Positions 11,568-23,256 of a DNA stretch of 64,000 nucleotides are shown here, piece after piece. The number at the start of each line of letters is the position of its first letter. The first letter of the stretch is position 1. The notes beneath the pieces are model-generated. The model had not been told where the DNA came from, made no database searches, and worked only from the letters and a program-made list of their open reading frames with translations. The position numbers were made by a program, and so were the translations under genes. Source of the stretch: Epiperipatus broadwayi (lineage: Eukaryota > Onychophora > Udeonychophora > Euonychophora > Peripatidae); the NCBI GenBank assembly GCA_028023455.1, contig JAQFVV010000454.1, positions 126,001 to 190,000 of the forward strand, given 5' to 3'.

Positions 11568-12065
11568 AAAGGTGTAAATGGTATGATATATATTTATAAT
11601 TTAAAAGATATTGAAATATTTACCTTTATTAACGCAATATTTTCCACTATTACTATTACTGATAGTATAGTTTTTTAAACACTTAAATACATAACTCACA
11701 AGCATAGCAACCTAATCATATTTCACGGGATATATCAATTTCAAAGCATAAGTCAAAGATCCTTCCCATTTTTGGAATCCAAGGTAATCTTTAAATAAGT
11801 ACGCTTAAGTATACATTCATTTGCCAAATAAAACTTCTGCTCTAAATAAATTTTAAGTGATTCGTTATTAACAATAAATATTGTCTCATATAAAATCACA
11901 AATAAGGAACTCCTAGTTTGCTAAACCTGCCACCCTCTTGACTATTTCAACATTGATAACCTTGATATGTTTTTGCAATCAAAAAGAAAAAAGGAATGAA
12001 TCATATTACTGTGTATGTAGTATATAATTAAAATATATTTGATAAATATATGAATGCAAACTCAC

Positions 12066-12700
12066 AATTTTTTTTTCTTAAAATAATTGATTTTATTGAA
12101 ATAATTTTACAGGGTAGAATTATTTACACTAGCAATAATACATTTCTTATTACTTGTTTTATGGGAACTAGGATGAATGCTTCAATTGGTTGAGAGTTTG
12201 ATGATTTGAAGTTTCCTTATACTGGTTTCGTGGTGCTAATTGTTCATCTCTAAGCTTGATCTTCTTGATTTTGGCAAGAATTTGATTTTGTGGGATAATG
12301 ATGGAATGACCAAAAATGTGATCACATCTAATTGTCCAGATAGCATAATTTAACATGATAGAAAGTCTTATTTTTGTGAAATTCCCTGCATTGATGATTT
12401 CTTGCAAATCAAATATTTTGTTTTTGTCAAAGAGCATCCACTTGTTGATGAGGATTCTGTGCATTCCAAGAACTGGACATCCAAAGAGAAGATGTGGAAA
12501 AGTTTCATCTTCTCTGTTACACAGTTAGCAGATGGAGCTTATTTTGGAGTGTCCTCTCTTATGCACTAAGAAGGAGTTAGTAGGGAGAGCTGATAGTTTG
12601 ATTTTTAATACGAAGTCCAAAAATTTGCCTTCTAGCCCCTAGAAGTTGAATTGCTTTATTAATGAGTAATTATATATGTTTAGAAATCCTGAAATACTCT
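12066..12700 (-). pseudogene. LINE 3' fragment: RT zinc-binding (zf-RVT-like) domain and tail
   Basis: The minus-strand frame from about 12690 reads a segment with FLDFVLKIKLSALPTN, then SSIC-stop-LCNREDETFPHLLFGCP, a C-x2-C ... H-x4-C knuckle typical of the C-terminus of many LINE ORF2 proteins. The open part continues as a 98-codon frame (12464 to 12168). One TAA interrupts the knuckle near 12525. The element ends in a poly-A tract (poly-T at 12067-12077 on plus). The knuckle resembles the one at 45.47 kb, so both may come from one LINE family. Confidence 0.7.
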
Positions 12701-13029
12701 TTTGAGTGCTGTTGACTAGATGATATATGTCTCAGTATTTAAGCTTTATATGGTTGGTGCTGTTAAGCAGATCATTAGTTTTAAGCAATGTGATATTTTG
12801 TTAGTCCATGTAGGGGTACTCTTAGGAGGGGGTCGAAAAAAATCAATTACTATTTATTATTTTTTTGCATTTATCTTTTACAAGATAAGATTTCTATTAG
12901 CTATTTAATTATAGAAGAATCAGATAGTAGTAAAATAAAATAAAAAAACTTAAACAAACAAATAAAAAAAAAGTAGGACAAAAAATAAAAATAAAAAAAT
13001 ATATAAAAAAAAATACTTTTTATAAATAT

Positions 13030-13270
13030 AGAGGATTTGAATTCAGACTTTCAAGCTCTTTTACTATCCACACTACTTCATACCACTGATACACATGACC
13101 ACACACATGCAGGAAAGATAAATAATCACCAATATCCGTATTTCGTGCTAAACAGCACTCATCAGTTGGTCCAGATTACCACCTCCCATACATATATATG
13201 TGTATCAGTAGTATCAGATAGTGTGGATAGTGAAGGGACTGGAAAGATTGAGTTCAAATCCTCTATATTT
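13030..13270. mobile_element. Family A-related foldback with inverted ends
   Basis: Inverted arms of about 65 bp, from AGAGGATTTGAATTCAGAC at 13030 to its counterpart at 13264, flank a central hammerhead. Palindromic architecture with no coding capacity. Confidence 0.75.
13128..13170 (-). ncRNA. Type I hammerhead ribozyme, complete, best stem II in the window
   Basis: Stem I ACCAA/UUGGU (5 bp). Core CUGAUGA. Stem II GUGCU/AGCAC (5 bp with a GUUU loop), closed by a G-C pair. GAAA, then stem III UACGGA and UA before the cut. Every core base is consensus; the stem III palindrome carries one mismatch. Confidence 0.88.
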
Positions 13271-13361
13271 ACAATTAGGTTCCAGTTATAAGAGTGCCTG
13301 ATATTTCAAATCTTAAAAATCCTCTTTATAAATGAATGTACATAGATTTTTTTTTCTCATG

Positions 13362-13453
13362 TGTCATAGCATCAGCCGGGAAGCGAACCCGCTAACCCGG
13401 GACAACTGTTTGTAAAGCAGCTGTCACTGACCTCTGGACTACCAATGCTTGAC
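13362..13453 (-). mobile_element. tRNA-derived SINE head
   Basis: Read on minus: a GGTAGTCCAGAGGT head, a TTTACAA anticodon-like loop (TAC), a GGGTTCGCTTCCC B box and a GATGCTATGACACATG tail followed by poly-A (poly-T at 13349-13358 on plus). Confidence 0.7.
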
Positions 13454-14333
13454 GGTACAAAAAAGATTTCAATGTTAGATTGGAAACAGAAACAATAGGT
13501 GAAAAAGATTTCAAGCTATAAATCAACAAGGTGATACTACAATTACTAAACATTTAAATCAGCATATCACAAACACGTAATTAGATCTAAGTCTGTTTTG
13601 TAGTAGATGCCAATTTGTCAGTTTCGGTAACGTAAATAATAACCATTATATCAAGCTTCTAACATAATATGACTTTTTTTGTCAGTTTTAAAATTATTAT
13701 CATCAATTATTATGCCATGTTTAATATTAATTAGCAATATTGTAACGGTGGGTGTAACTGATGCCGTTGTATTCTAAAATATCAGAAATAACATTTATTT
13801 AATTAAGATGAGTTCAAAGCAATTTGTCAAAACTAATTTAAAATTTAGTTGTTTCTGCCTAGAGGCAAGTATCTCTTTATGTTTAAGAATGGAATGTAGT
13901 TCTTTTATCCGAAGCGGTCTTTCATAAATTATATTACTCCCATTTAAATATGTCATTTAAATACAACGGATACATACTATCTTACGTTTTTTTAATTATT
14001 ATTATTATTGACTTAACTCAGATGACATTCAACACTGACATATTTAAATAGGAGTAATATTATTTATTTATTTTTACTTTAATCAAATATTTTACTATCA
14101 TTTTAATTATTCATTTCTGTTTGTTTATTTTTCACCGTCCTTTTCTATTCTAACAGATGAGATCCATCGATTCATACATTTTAAAAATATTTAATCTATA
14201 TACCGATATATAAATTCTTTTAAATATTATTTGTTTTTGGTAATCAATTCTATTACTTTAAATTAAGAATGTAATAGAATTATATACTTAATTAAGAATT
14301 ATTTAATCAAATTTAACATTCCTATATTTAATC

Positions 14334-14485
14334 TTCACATGATCACCATCTCTTATGCTTGCTCATAACTGTTCTTACAGGCAAAACTCTTCATATGGTA
14401 GTGCCACTCAGTGCAAGCCAGAGCATCCATTGATTACGCTGGCTTGCACTGAGTGGCACTACTGTAGGGAGAGTTTTTTATATAA
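14334..14485. mobile_element. Family B element, internally deleted, 11-bp TSD
   Basis: Near-palindromic 152-bp copy. The GTAGTGCCACTCAGTGCAAG arm and its inverse meet at about 14425. Direct repeats TATATTTAATC lie at 14323-14333 and 14486-14496. The hammerhead segment is deleted. Confidence 0.75.
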
Positions 14486-14587
14486 TATATTTAATCCTCC
14501 AGTTGAATTCCAAAAACCAAACTAAAAACAAAAAGTGTTAAAAGCAGATAGAAAACAGTTTCCACCTTGCATCAGTGATATATTGAA

Positions 14588-14690
14588 ACTAGAGGTATCG
14601 CAGCCGCCATGCAAGCAAGTAGTTGGTTGCAGACGGTTGTGGGTTCGCGTCCCCCCCGCAGAAATATGACACATGGAGAAAAAAAAAGTT
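14588..14690 (+). mobile_element. tRNA-derived SINE
   Basis: tRNA-like head with GTGGGTTCGCGTCCC B box, ATGCAAG anticodon-like loop, AATATGACACATGG tail and poly-A. Not a tRNA gene: the A box is eroded and the acceptor stem does not close. Confidence 0.65.
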
Positions 14691-14899
14691 AATCTTTGTA
14701 ACAACAAAAAAAGTTAAGTAATTATTATTTAATACAGTATTATATAGCTATTTTTTAATGCTCTTTAAAGATTTACTGATATATTTATAACCAATTACTT
14801 TTAAAACAATGACAGATTATCCACTTAATAAAATAATATATCTGTAGCATAATTTTCACATCACTTTCCCTGCAAGGTAGGTTGTAATGCTTTGTGGAG

Positions 14900-15890
14900 G
14901 GCTTGAGAATGAATGGTGTAGTGAAAATTATATTACAGAACTAGTACTCATTAAATGAATAATCTCTAGTCTAATGACTAATAAAAATTATTAATATAAT
15001 CACAAATTATTATTTTTTAAAAATTTACTATCTGCATTAAAATGTTAACTATTTTCCCAAAAGATCTTTATAAAAAAATATTGAAGGGAAGAGATTTCAT
15101 CAACTGATGAAAATGATGATAAATTTTTTCTTGATTTATAATTATATCACTTAGAAATACTGTACTCTGAAATTGCCTTTGTTTTATTTTATAATATAAA
15201 ATTAAATCAGTTTAAATTATGATTTTGCAATGTACTGGCATTGAACAAACTTTATTTACACGTGAAAAGTTTCAATTATAAAAGCTATTTTTTTAACAGA
15301 TTGAAAATTACTAAAATACTGTCACCTTCAAAATCTTCAAATTTGATATAGCTAATTATAGGTTCACATTTGTTTTATGGACTTTTGTAAAAAAAAATTA
15401 ACAAAATAAACTTTTCAATTTCTAGATTAATTTTCACCATTTCAGCTTAGCTTTTTTCCTAAAAAAATTGAGATTATTTTTGTTATTGTATAGGTATGCT
15501 ATTTAAAACAGTTTTATCTGTCATTTTGATGGGAAATTTTATAAAGTCACGCATATTATTCTGATCGGAGATATCAGACATACACACAAAAAATATGTAA
15601 TCAGAATGGCTTTTTAAAATCATAGTATACTATGAGGAAACTTAACTTTTACAAAAACCAAAGTGACAATGCTGAGCAATTCAGATGTAATAATTGAAGT
15701 GGATGCTTTGCTTTTTATTCTTTATTACTTTACAATTCCTTGTAGAACTTTCCATGATATCATCTCTTTTTAGGAATAGTTTATATTTTGTTTTTATTGC
15801 AGAAATCACTTTCCTTATAACATCAAAATGTTATTTTAAGTTTTTGAGATTTAAAATTAATTTTTTTTTTTATTATTTTATAAGTTATAT
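14900..15890. other. AT-rich stretch without recognised feature
   Basis: No shared repeat or coding frame. The hydrophobic frame at 15.69-15.95 kb runs into the SINE that follows and is judged random. Confidence 0.45.
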
Positions 15891-15901
15891 ATATATATTT
15901 T

Positions 15902-15988
15902 ATGTGTCAAAGCGTCGGCCGGGATGCGAATCCTGGGACAACTGCTTGTAAGGCAACCGTGCTAACCACTCGGCCACCAACGCTTGAC
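15902..15988 (-). mobile_element. tRNA-derived SINE (Val-like), best-preserved head
   Basis: On minus: A box TGGCCGAGTGG, anticodon-like loop CTTACAA (TAC), B-box region GGATTCGCATCCC, then the CGACGCTTTGACACA tail. The extra base in the B box and lack of a matching acceptor stem argue against a functional tRNA. Confidence 0.75.
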
Positions 15989-16179
15989 AGATATTTAATT
16001 TTTCTTAATGAATCATTTTAAAAACTTTCGTATTCCTTCTATATTGTTTTGTCTTAATAGTAAATTTACTGGTAAATTTCTGCTTTGTTGTATCAACTGT
16101 CTTGCAGTTATTAACAATGTATCAATTTATCTTTTATAGATTACATTCAAGTTTGAACTATCTAGAAAAACTGTTAATA

Positions 16180-16570
16180 ATTGAAATACAGGTTTATTAT
16201 ATAGTTATATCAATATATGTAATATATAGGATATATGAGCACATACTTTCACACTACTCTCCACTCTATCTCATAACACTGATACACTTGAACACATATA
16301 TGTCGAAAAGATAAATAATCATCAATATATGAATTTCATGCTAAACCAGCAATCATCAGTTGGCCCAGATTATCATCTCTACACATATATGCAATAAGTG
16401 CTCAAATATACATTAAGATAGCCAATCTTCATACTTTAATGGACAGGCTTCAATCCATTCCACACTCCAACTCTTCAATTATCCATCCAATTGAAAATCT
16501 GATGATGGAATGCTCAAAGGCCACTCTGAGGTCGAGATTCTCACCACACCCATGTTGACCTAAAGTCAAT
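16180..16570 (-). mobile_element. Family A retrozyme-like element
   Basis: About one unit, 3' truncated, ribozyme on minus. Possible 9-bp direct repeats CTGTTAATA at 16171-16179 and 16571-16579. Shares the AAAATCTGATGATGGAATGC and CATGTTGACCT landmarks with the other copies. Confidence 0.7.
16321..16364 (-). ncRNA. Type I hammerhead ribozyme (family A), canonical core
   Basis: Core CUGAUGA, stem II UGCU/AGCA with GGUUU loop, GAAA. Stem I is GCCAA/UUGAU with a C·A mismatch, and stem III is partly changed (UUCAUA). Confidence 0.78.
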
Positions 16571-16836
16571 CTGTTAATATTTTAAAATGTTTTGCCAAGT
16601 TCTAATTTAAACTTATTGAAGTATTTTTGAAGATTTGAAGTATCAACTCTTTTTTTGCTTTTCTTGTTTTGCATTAACACATGTCTTAAATATCACTAAT
16701 TAATGATCACTTTCTCTTTATGTTCATTAAGAATATTACAATCTTAAAATATGCATTTTCTTTTAGTCAAAGCATAATTCAATTCAACATATCTTTATTT
16801 GGATGCTTTTATGACTATTTCCATTTAGCATTTTTC

Positions 16837-17215
16837 TCAACAACAACAAAAAAATGAATATACAGTTTGTTTGTTTTTTGCAAATTCCACAAGTCTGAGT
16901 TCTCTCCCATTTCTATCACTATTATCAAATTTATTCACAACACTATGTTGTTTGGACTGATCATAAGCATTGTGTTTATCCATGTAAAAATTATTTACTT
17001 TTTTATTGCAAAGAGAACTTTCTGGGGCACAAATCTGAATTATCTGCAATTGGTATCTTTCATTAATTTGAATAATTAATTTTGCCACTTTTTCTGATCT
17101 ACTATCAATCTCCACAATGTTTTTGTCCACTTATTTATTTACAATGAAATCTGCTTCTTTTGTGTTTCCAATTTTTGTACCTTTGTGGTGAACTACATCC
17201 CCATTTTATGAATGA
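16837..17215 (-). pseudogene. RTE-type LINE endonuclease (APE-like) domain fragment
   Basis: Minus-strand peptide with the order found in RTE/CFDP2-like endonucleases: HHKGTKIGNTKEADFIVNK, a stop, VEIDSRSEKVAKLIIQIN, ERYQLQIIQICAP (the conserved QVYAP region) and KKVNNFYMDKHNAY. The GDFN metal-binding segment is degraded (NKFDN). This is probably the 5' endonuclease half of an RTE like the copies at 34.5 and 46.6 kb, which lack that part, but linkage to that exact family is inference. Confidence 0.65.
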
Positions 17216-17454
17216 ATTTTCTTCACCTTTTCTTCAAATTTCTCAAAAGTTCAAAAATGTCCCATTTTTTATTAGACAATTATTTTTCCAATTCATGCAA
17301 CTTTCTTCACTTGGAAATGGTCTGCAATTGGATGTATCAAAATAAAATATTGTCATCAAATGGCAGTTTATGTTAAAAATCAGAAGATTCTTATACTTTC
17401 CATCTTTAGCTGATTTTCACTGTCTTGATGGCAATTCTACAGCCTTCTAGAAAT

Positions 17455-17535
17455 AAAGGCCACAATTTATGTTGGTTGCAGATGTTTGTTGTGGGTTTGC
17501 ATCCCGGCCGATGCTATGACATATGAAAAAAAAAG
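17455..17535 (+). mobile_element. Partial tRNA-derived SINE (3' half)
   Basis: GTGGGTTTGCATCCC B box, GATGCTATGACATATG tail and poly-A; the A-box half is missing. Confidence 0.6.
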
Positions 17536-17784
17536 ATTTGCAATGATACATAAATTAATCCATAAACCATAAATATGCATCTATATATAGCTAGCTAGTT
17601 AATTAGAGTTTATTGTTATCTTGTTGTAACTATCTTTTAATATTTCCTCTAGCAAACTTTCGGCAATGAAGGCCCTGCGCAAATCAGAAGATCCCAGGAT
17701 TTATTATGGCATTTGCAATACTGGCACTCAAATTTTTTATGAAGTCTTGAGCAATAAAGTCATTAATCCCCCCTCCCCATGTGC

Positions 17785-17880
17785 TTTGGTGCAGTTGGTA
17801 GAGAGTTTTACTTAAGATTGAGAGATCACATGATTGATTGTGGTACTTCTATGTTTGGCGCTCAATAATCTTACGAATTC
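17785..17880 (+). repeat. Second tRNA-like SINE type
   Basis: GCAGTTGGTAGAGAGTTTTA resembles a tRNA A-box arm, followed by a GATTGATTGTGGTACTTC region and TTGGCGCTCAATAATC. It differs from the Val-like SINE. The B box is poor, so confidence is low. Confidence 0.35.
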
Positions 17881-17899
17881 CTGAGCTATGTCACAGCAT

Positions 17900-18780
17900 G
17901 TTTCAATGAAAGGTTTTAACAACTTTCCTAATTATAATTCTCCATTTCTATTCTCATTCATAACTTTTCAAAGAAAGCTATCAATATTGCAATTTTTTAA
18001 AGTGTTTTAGACTTTATTATATAAACGAGGTCTCTTTTCCCCATAAAAATACAATAAAGATATGATTTTACAATAATGGACTTCAGAGTTTCACATCCAG
18101 AAATTAAGAAATATATGACCTTGCCATTCTGTTTTTATAATTTTATGTAGCATCCTTAAATTTATAATGCCTCTATGTAACAGTAATAGGAGGTAAAGAT
18201 TTATACAAAAAATTAAAATTAAATATTCAGTTATATATGACCAGTTTAGTTCTATTAGTTATATTTTTATGATAAGATATCTTAGCTTTTAACTAGTCTT
18301 TTCAACAATAGCACATCTCAACATCTAACCCTTCCTTACTCACATTCTCAAGCTAAAATTCAATTAAGCTAAGATTTGGTAAAAATGTTCATTTCATTAC
18401 AAACTGATAATTAAATCATGGTTTCTAAACACTAATTATTAAGCTAAAGTCTTTATAAGTTATATTTAAAATATTAAGATCAATTTTTAAATCAACTTAT
18501 TTTGGTTTTTGCTTTCAATCATTTCAAATTGAAAAAAAAAACATTATCAAATCCCTATTACATCTTAATGCTTACTTTATGGAGCCATCTATAAACAATT
18601 CTAAAGATCACTTTTGAAAAACAAAAAACAAAGTTGAAGTTATATTTGGCACCAGTTTTTATTTTAAATGTCTCAAATTTCTCATCTGCGTTCCATTATG
18701 TAAAAGTCACATAACAAAAATTTTTGATGGAAAAATAATTGAAACAAATCCTTGATAGTTACAATAATAGTAATACATAA
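17900..18780. other. AT-rich stretch without recognised feature
   Basis: No coding frame or family member recognised. Confidence 0.45.
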
Positions 18781-18784
18781 ATTA

Positions 18785-19110
18785 CTTTTTAGAAGAGATT
18801 TGAGCTCAGACTTTTAAACTACTATATCTATCAACTTTATCTTTTATAACCAGTGCACAGATAAATATATTTCATGCTGAATTAGTATTCATCAATTGGT
18901 CCAGTTCATCATCTCCCAGGGCTCAGTTTATATTATGATAAAAAATCTTCATACTTTAATGGACAGGCTTTTTTCTTCTCCACACTCCAACTCTTCAGCC
19001 ATCCACATCATTGAAAATCTGATAATAGAAATGTCCAAAGCCCTTGTTGCTGTCAATATTGTTATCATACTCATGTTGAATTTAAGTAACTCTGAACTCT
19101 CACATGTAGG
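18785..19110 (-). mobile_element. Diverged family A element
   Basis: Recognisable by GAGCTCAGACTTTTAAAC, ACTTTAATGGACAGGCTT, CCACACTCCAACTCTTCA and GAAAATCTGATAATAG, in family order. Strongly mutated. Confidence 0.65.
18857..18900 (-). ncRNA. Decayed hammerhead (family A)
   Basis: ACCAA, UUGAUGA (C3 changed to U), weakened stem II, GAAA retained, stem III AU-rich. Probably inactive. Confidence 0.5.
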
Positions 19111-19308
19111 ACCTTAATATGTCGATTTAAATATGAAAAAGAAGAATGGGCAAAATACAGGGTGAATATGTAATATTTAAATAAAAGTATATTGTCTATA
19201 CTGAACTTAAAAGGATTTGAACTCAGATTTTCAAGCTTCCTACAACTAACCACTACATTTTATACAGACCAATACACATGACCACATATATAAAAGAAAA
19301 AAATGATC

Positions 19309-19352
19309 TCCAATATATATACATTATGCTGAACCATCATTCATCAGTTGAT
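19309..19352 (-). ncRNA. Decayed hammerhead, left arm
   Basis: Core CUGAUGA intact with AUCAA stem I side, but GAAA reads AAUG. Predicted inactive. Confidence 0.5.
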
Positions 19353-19364
19353 CCAGATCATTAT

Positions 19365-19387
19365 ATCTCTCTCTCTCTCACACACAT

Positions 19388-19422
<35 letters not shown>
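19365..19422. repeat. Compound CT / CA / TA microsatellite
   Basis: Sits in the left arm of the 19.2-19.9 kb foldback. Confidence 0.9.
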
Positions 19423-19746
19423 ATCACTGCTCAGTTAAAATTAAAATAGAAAATCTTCATATTTTAATGGACATAATCTTCTTCATGCCTGTATTATATC
19501 CATCATCTTCTATGTATTTAAATGGACATATTAAGGTCTTATACATGAGAGGTCAGCATGGATATAATAACAATATTGACATCAATAAAGTCTTTGACCA
19601 TTTCATTATCGGATTTTCAATGCTAAGGATGGCTGAAGATTTGGAGGTTGGAGTACATTGAAGCCTGTCCATTAAAATATGAAGATTTGCTATCTCAATA
19701 TAAATTCAGCACTGATTATATTTGTGTGTGGGAAATGATGATCTGG

Positions 19747-19790
19747 ACCAACTAATGAGTGCTGGATCAGCATGAAATACATATATTGGA
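19747..19790 (+). ncRNA. Hammerhead with one core change, right arm
   Basis: ACCAA/UUGGA stem I, core CUAAUGA (G5 to A), stem II UGCU/AGCA plus G·U, GAAA, stem III UACAUA. Confidence 0.58.
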
Positions 19791-19944
19791 GATGATTTAT
19801 CTTTTCTAAATGTATTTAGTAATGTGTATCAGTTGTATAAAATGAAGTAAATAGTTGTAGGGAGCATAAAAATCTGAGTTCAAATTCCTTCTAAATTACA
19901 TTAAGTTCAATATAGACAATATACTTGTATTTAAATATTAAATC

Positions 19945-20760
19945 AATCTTTTATTTTTAACATTTTTTCTACATTTGTTTAGTAACAAAAACTATATAAT
20001 GCTTCTTGATTTTCTAAAATCACATTTCATCTCTGTTATTTTTGACTAGAAACAATTTATTCAACAAAATCTTTTAAAGAACTTCACTATAGTGAATACC
20101 ACAAATATTTGATGATAATTACTGTCAGTTGGCTATTATTTTTTTGTAGCTTAGAATCATACCAGCATATTAAAAATCAGATATGCAACTTGGCACAACT
20201 TTATGAATCTGCATATTTTTAAAAATTTCCAATAATTTTGAGGTAGCCTATCATATTTTAAAACTTTTCCAGGATTTGAAGTGATCTGTATATCTTAGAT
20301 CATATTTAAATGGAGCATGTAATACACCATTAAAAGTCATCATTATGAGAAGATAAAACTTCATGAAAGCACTCAGCCAATTAATATTACAATTTGTACT
20401 TAGCTTCATCATTGCCTGCATTTTAGAACATTTAGACATATTACATTTTAATTCTTGTATTATTCGTTAAAAAACACTATACATGAATTTAATAGGATGA
20501 AATTATTGATTTTTAGATCCATATGTTACTTTCAAAGCAACAAAAATTATCTTAACCTACTATAATTAGTGAATATGTGTTTCTTCTTTGCAATTTCATT
20601 TATGAATCATTTTTTAAGTCTTCTAATCAGTTATTGAACTTCTGCTTTTAAATCTCTATATTAGTTTGTGAATATGAGGCAAAATCTCGAAAGTACTAGG
20701 CCTAAATTGATTTGATTTTTTTGGTTGATACTTATAGCTTCTTCTTCAGCGAGTAAATCA
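19945..20760. other. AT-rich stretch without recognised gene
   Basis: Frames here look random. The last 100 bp (20680-20760) carry GAAAGTAC and CTGAAGAAG-like strings but no complete hammerhead. Confidence 0.4.
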
Positions 20761-20774
20761 CTTTTATATACTAA

Positions 20775-21060
20775 CAGCTGTTATATAAAGAGCTCGCAAA
20801 TAAGCTCTTATCCCCAGACCAGTTTCTGCTACTGGCTTCATCAGTGAGGTGCTAGGATATTCAAGCATTAGATTAAAAATACCAGGGTGAGCCTAGCACT
20901 TTATATAATGGACAACTATCAAGTAGAAAATCTGAAATTTTCAGACATCCATATGTCTTCCAATCTAGCTATCTAACTTAAATAGCCATATGGGACTGAA
21001 CCAAGTCCAGATACACCATATATTAATAGCTTTAGCAACATTTGTAATACAAGCTGACAT
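20775..21060 (-). mobile_element. Family C retrozyme-like element, one arm
   Basis: Matches the arms at 57.1-57.6 kb through the hammerhead, a CAAGCATTAGATTAAAAATA segment, an AAATTTTCAGACATCCATAT segment and ATAGCCATATGGGACTGAAC. Confidence 0.75.
20811..20850 (-). ncRNA. Type I hammerhead ribozyme (family C), canonical core
   Basis: Stem I CCUCA/UGGGG, core CUGAUGA, stem II short (GC/GC after an A·A step), GAAA, stem III CUGG, UC at the cut. All core bases are consensus. The two-pair stem II is the weak point. Confidence 0.83.
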
Positions 21061-21069
21061 ATTACTTGA

Positions 21070-22105
21070 TTTCTTTGTAATTTTATACTAACTTGTACAC
21101 CATATACGTATTTAATTTTAATTAAGTCACTAGTAATAACAACATTGATAGAGAACCTGTCAATATTCTGATTGTTGTCAGCTGAAATCTCTATCTCCTT
21201 TGCAATTTTTATCTTCTACTTATTTTTAAACCTTAATTGTAGTTATTAAACTTTGACTTTATTTTTTTATATTGGTTAGAAATCTCCATATTTAATTTAT
21301 TCTTTCAAGCAGAATCGCCTTATATTTTATTTTAATCAATTCAAACTGACAATAGGATCATTGTCAGAGACCTAGTCAAGACAAAAATTTTTAAATGAAT
21401 CCCAGAATAGATTTACTTGTTATTACAACATAGTTTTTGCTTATATAAACACATATATGTTAGGTATTGAAAACTGTGGTTTATTTTTAAAAAGGTTTTA
21501 AATAAAAAGCTTCTTTTTTTTCTTTTATTATTTCTCCTGCCAGCCATAAAAATGCTTTCTACCTCTTATCAAATGCAGTTTCGTAGCTGAGAGTGGAAAT
21601 AACTGTTTTTATTAATTTTTTTTTAGCTTGCTGAAATTATAGCATTTTCTTTTTACAAAACTAATAAATTATGCTTCATAGAATTGCCCTCTGTTTTAAT
21701 ATGAAATAAATATTTCAATATCTGTTTTATATTACACTTTATGAAAATTATTTTTTTTATTGTTATTTTGTATATGTCTATTTTTTTCGTTTCTTTAATG
21801 TATAAATATGTTTCTTCTAATGGTAGAATATGTATAAATACAAAACCTTAAAACCTTTATTGAAAAAAAAAGCTACAGAATTAAAACTAAAAATCAAAAT
21901 ATTAATGTTGAGAAAAAGATCCTAAGTGCATAAAAATAATAAGAGTGCAAAAGTAAAAGGTAATTTAAGGGCCCAGTGTTTGATAGCTCTAATCTAGTGG
22001 TGAAATCCTCACAATGTTATACAAATGTGTTGTTTATTTTTACAATATTGTATTGGAATTGTTTAACTTAATGCAAAAGTAGAGTGACAGATTTTGGAAT
22101 TTTTA
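21070..22105. other. AT-rich stretch without recognised feature
   Basis: Nothing assigned. Confidence 0.45.
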
Positions 22106-22119
22106 ACTCCATTGATTAT

Positions 22120-22260
22120 AACAAGCAAAACTCTCCATACAGTAGCGCCATTAAGTGCAAGCCACAGAATCAACAGATATAGGAAGATTTGTGCATAAAT
22201 TTTCTACCTAGTGCCTACTCATCTAATATCTCCAGACACATGTTAGCATCAAATTCAGTG
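22120..22260. mobile_element. Truncated family B element
   Basis: AACAAGCAAAACTCTCCATA, CAGTAGCGCCA, CTAGTGCCTACTCATCTAAT and CTCCAGACAC follow the family B order; the ribozyme core is missing. Confidence 0.65.
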
Positions 22261-22540
22261 CTGTTAAAAAGATTGTTTGTAAATATGTGTATTTAATTAA
22301 GGAAACGCCCCCCGTCTTTAAACTCTTTTTTTCTTTGCATAAAAGACAACTAATTAAATTACTTTTCTTTATTCAAATGATTTGCATTATGAAATACTTC
22401 TGCATTACATCCAGTGATTTTTTTTGGATTATCTAATGATGTGAAAATCAAAATAGATTTGCAAATTTTACCAGGACTTCTGCTTAATACAGCCATCAGA
22501 ATTCTACTAAAATTAACTACTTCAGAGGCAGTCTTATCAT

Positions 22541-22665
22541 ATATATATATATATATATATAACTACAACCATGAAATGTCTGTATTTATAAATATATATA
22601 TATATATTGTAGTATATATATATATATATATATATATAACTACAACCATGAAATGTCTGTATTTT
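22541..22665. repeat. AT microsatellites with a 28-bp direct repeat
   Basis: The string AACTACAACCATGAAATGTC occurs at 22561 and 22638 (77-bp period) between AT tracts. It immediately precedes PLE fragment P1. Confidence 0.85.
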
Positions 22666-22732
22666 TAAATTATATAATAATAATTCAAACAAATATATTT
22701 AACACAGTATTCAAAATTAAATAATATATTCT

Positions 22733-22783
22733 TTACCAGAAGTACTTTCAATTGTTTCACTGACAATCTTTATCAACTGTTAA
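22733..22783 (-). ncRNA. Variant hammerhead in P1 left terminal repeat
   Basis: Identical to the motif at 23257-23307 but inverted: stem I, UUGAUAA core, bulged stem II, GAAA, GUAC, UU. Confidence 0.65.
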
Positions 22784-22844
22784 TACAAATGTACAAAAAA
22801 TAAAAACTTGCATTACCCATCATTCAAATAACTCCAAAGCCAAG

Positions 22845-23207
22845 ATTTCTAAGTTTGAATTAAGTTCTGTTATATATATGTTGGAATGTGGTTGTGGAAT
22901 AAAATATATAGGGGAATCCAAATGTACATTACAAAAACGATATAATGATCATAAGACATTATATAAACGTGTACAGAAAGAAAATATATCTTCAGTAAAT
23001 ATGAATACTCCATCAATTATATTTGATCATAATAAAACATGTAATTATGGTTTTAAATTTAATAATAGAGATATAAAAATTATTCAAATTGAAAGGTGTA
23101 GTGAAAAATGTAAAATTAAAGAGGCAATGATGATATCTAGGAATAGAGGTGGTTTAATGAATAAACAATCAGCTAATATAAAGACAACAGAATTGTGGGA
23201 AATTTGA
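22845..23207 (+). CDS. PLE GIY-YIG endonuclease domain (P1)
   Basis: The frame includes MLECGCGIKYIGESKC (Cys pair before the YIG motif), TLQKRYNDHK (Arg/His block), IIFDHNKTCNYGFKF, KIKEAMMISRNRGGLMNKQ and a terminal TTELWEI. This is the C-terminus of a PLE ORF. The GIY strand is truncated upstream where the inverted terminal repeat begins, so the domain is incomplete. The frame shows no stop, suggesting a fairly recent insertion. Same lineage as P2 and P3. Confidence 0.8.
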   Translation: MSKFELSSVIYMLECGCGIKYIGESKCTLQKRYNDHKTLYKRVQKENISSVNMNTPSIIFDHNKTCNYGFKFNNRDIKIIQIERCSEKCKIKEAMMISRNRGGLMNKQSANIKTTELWEI

Positions 23208-23256
23208 ATAGATTGAATGATGGGTAATGCAAGTTTTTATTTTTTGTACGTTTGTA

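Larger units (their letters stand above)
19171..19940. mobile_element. Large family A-related foldback, 770 bp
   Basis: Outer inverted ends (TAATATTTAAATA at 19171 against its inverse ending at 19940) continue as long inverted arms: TATTGTCTATACTGAACTT on the left matches AAGTTCAATATAGACAATA on the right. Each arm carries a family A segment with a hammerhead. The left arm has a CT/CA/TA microsatellite (19365-19422). Confidence 0.8.

Noticed and set aside
15902-15988. Functional tRNA-Val gene
   Set aside because: A and B box regions are visible but the acceptor stem does not pair, the B box has an extra base, and the same head recurs with a SINE tail at several sites.
20680-20760. A further hammerhead near CTCGAAAGTACTAGG and CTGAAGAAG (minus)
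   Set aside because: GAAA with an AGTACT palindrome and a GAG/CUC helix can be drawn, but stem I does not pair and the 5' core does not match in either orientation.
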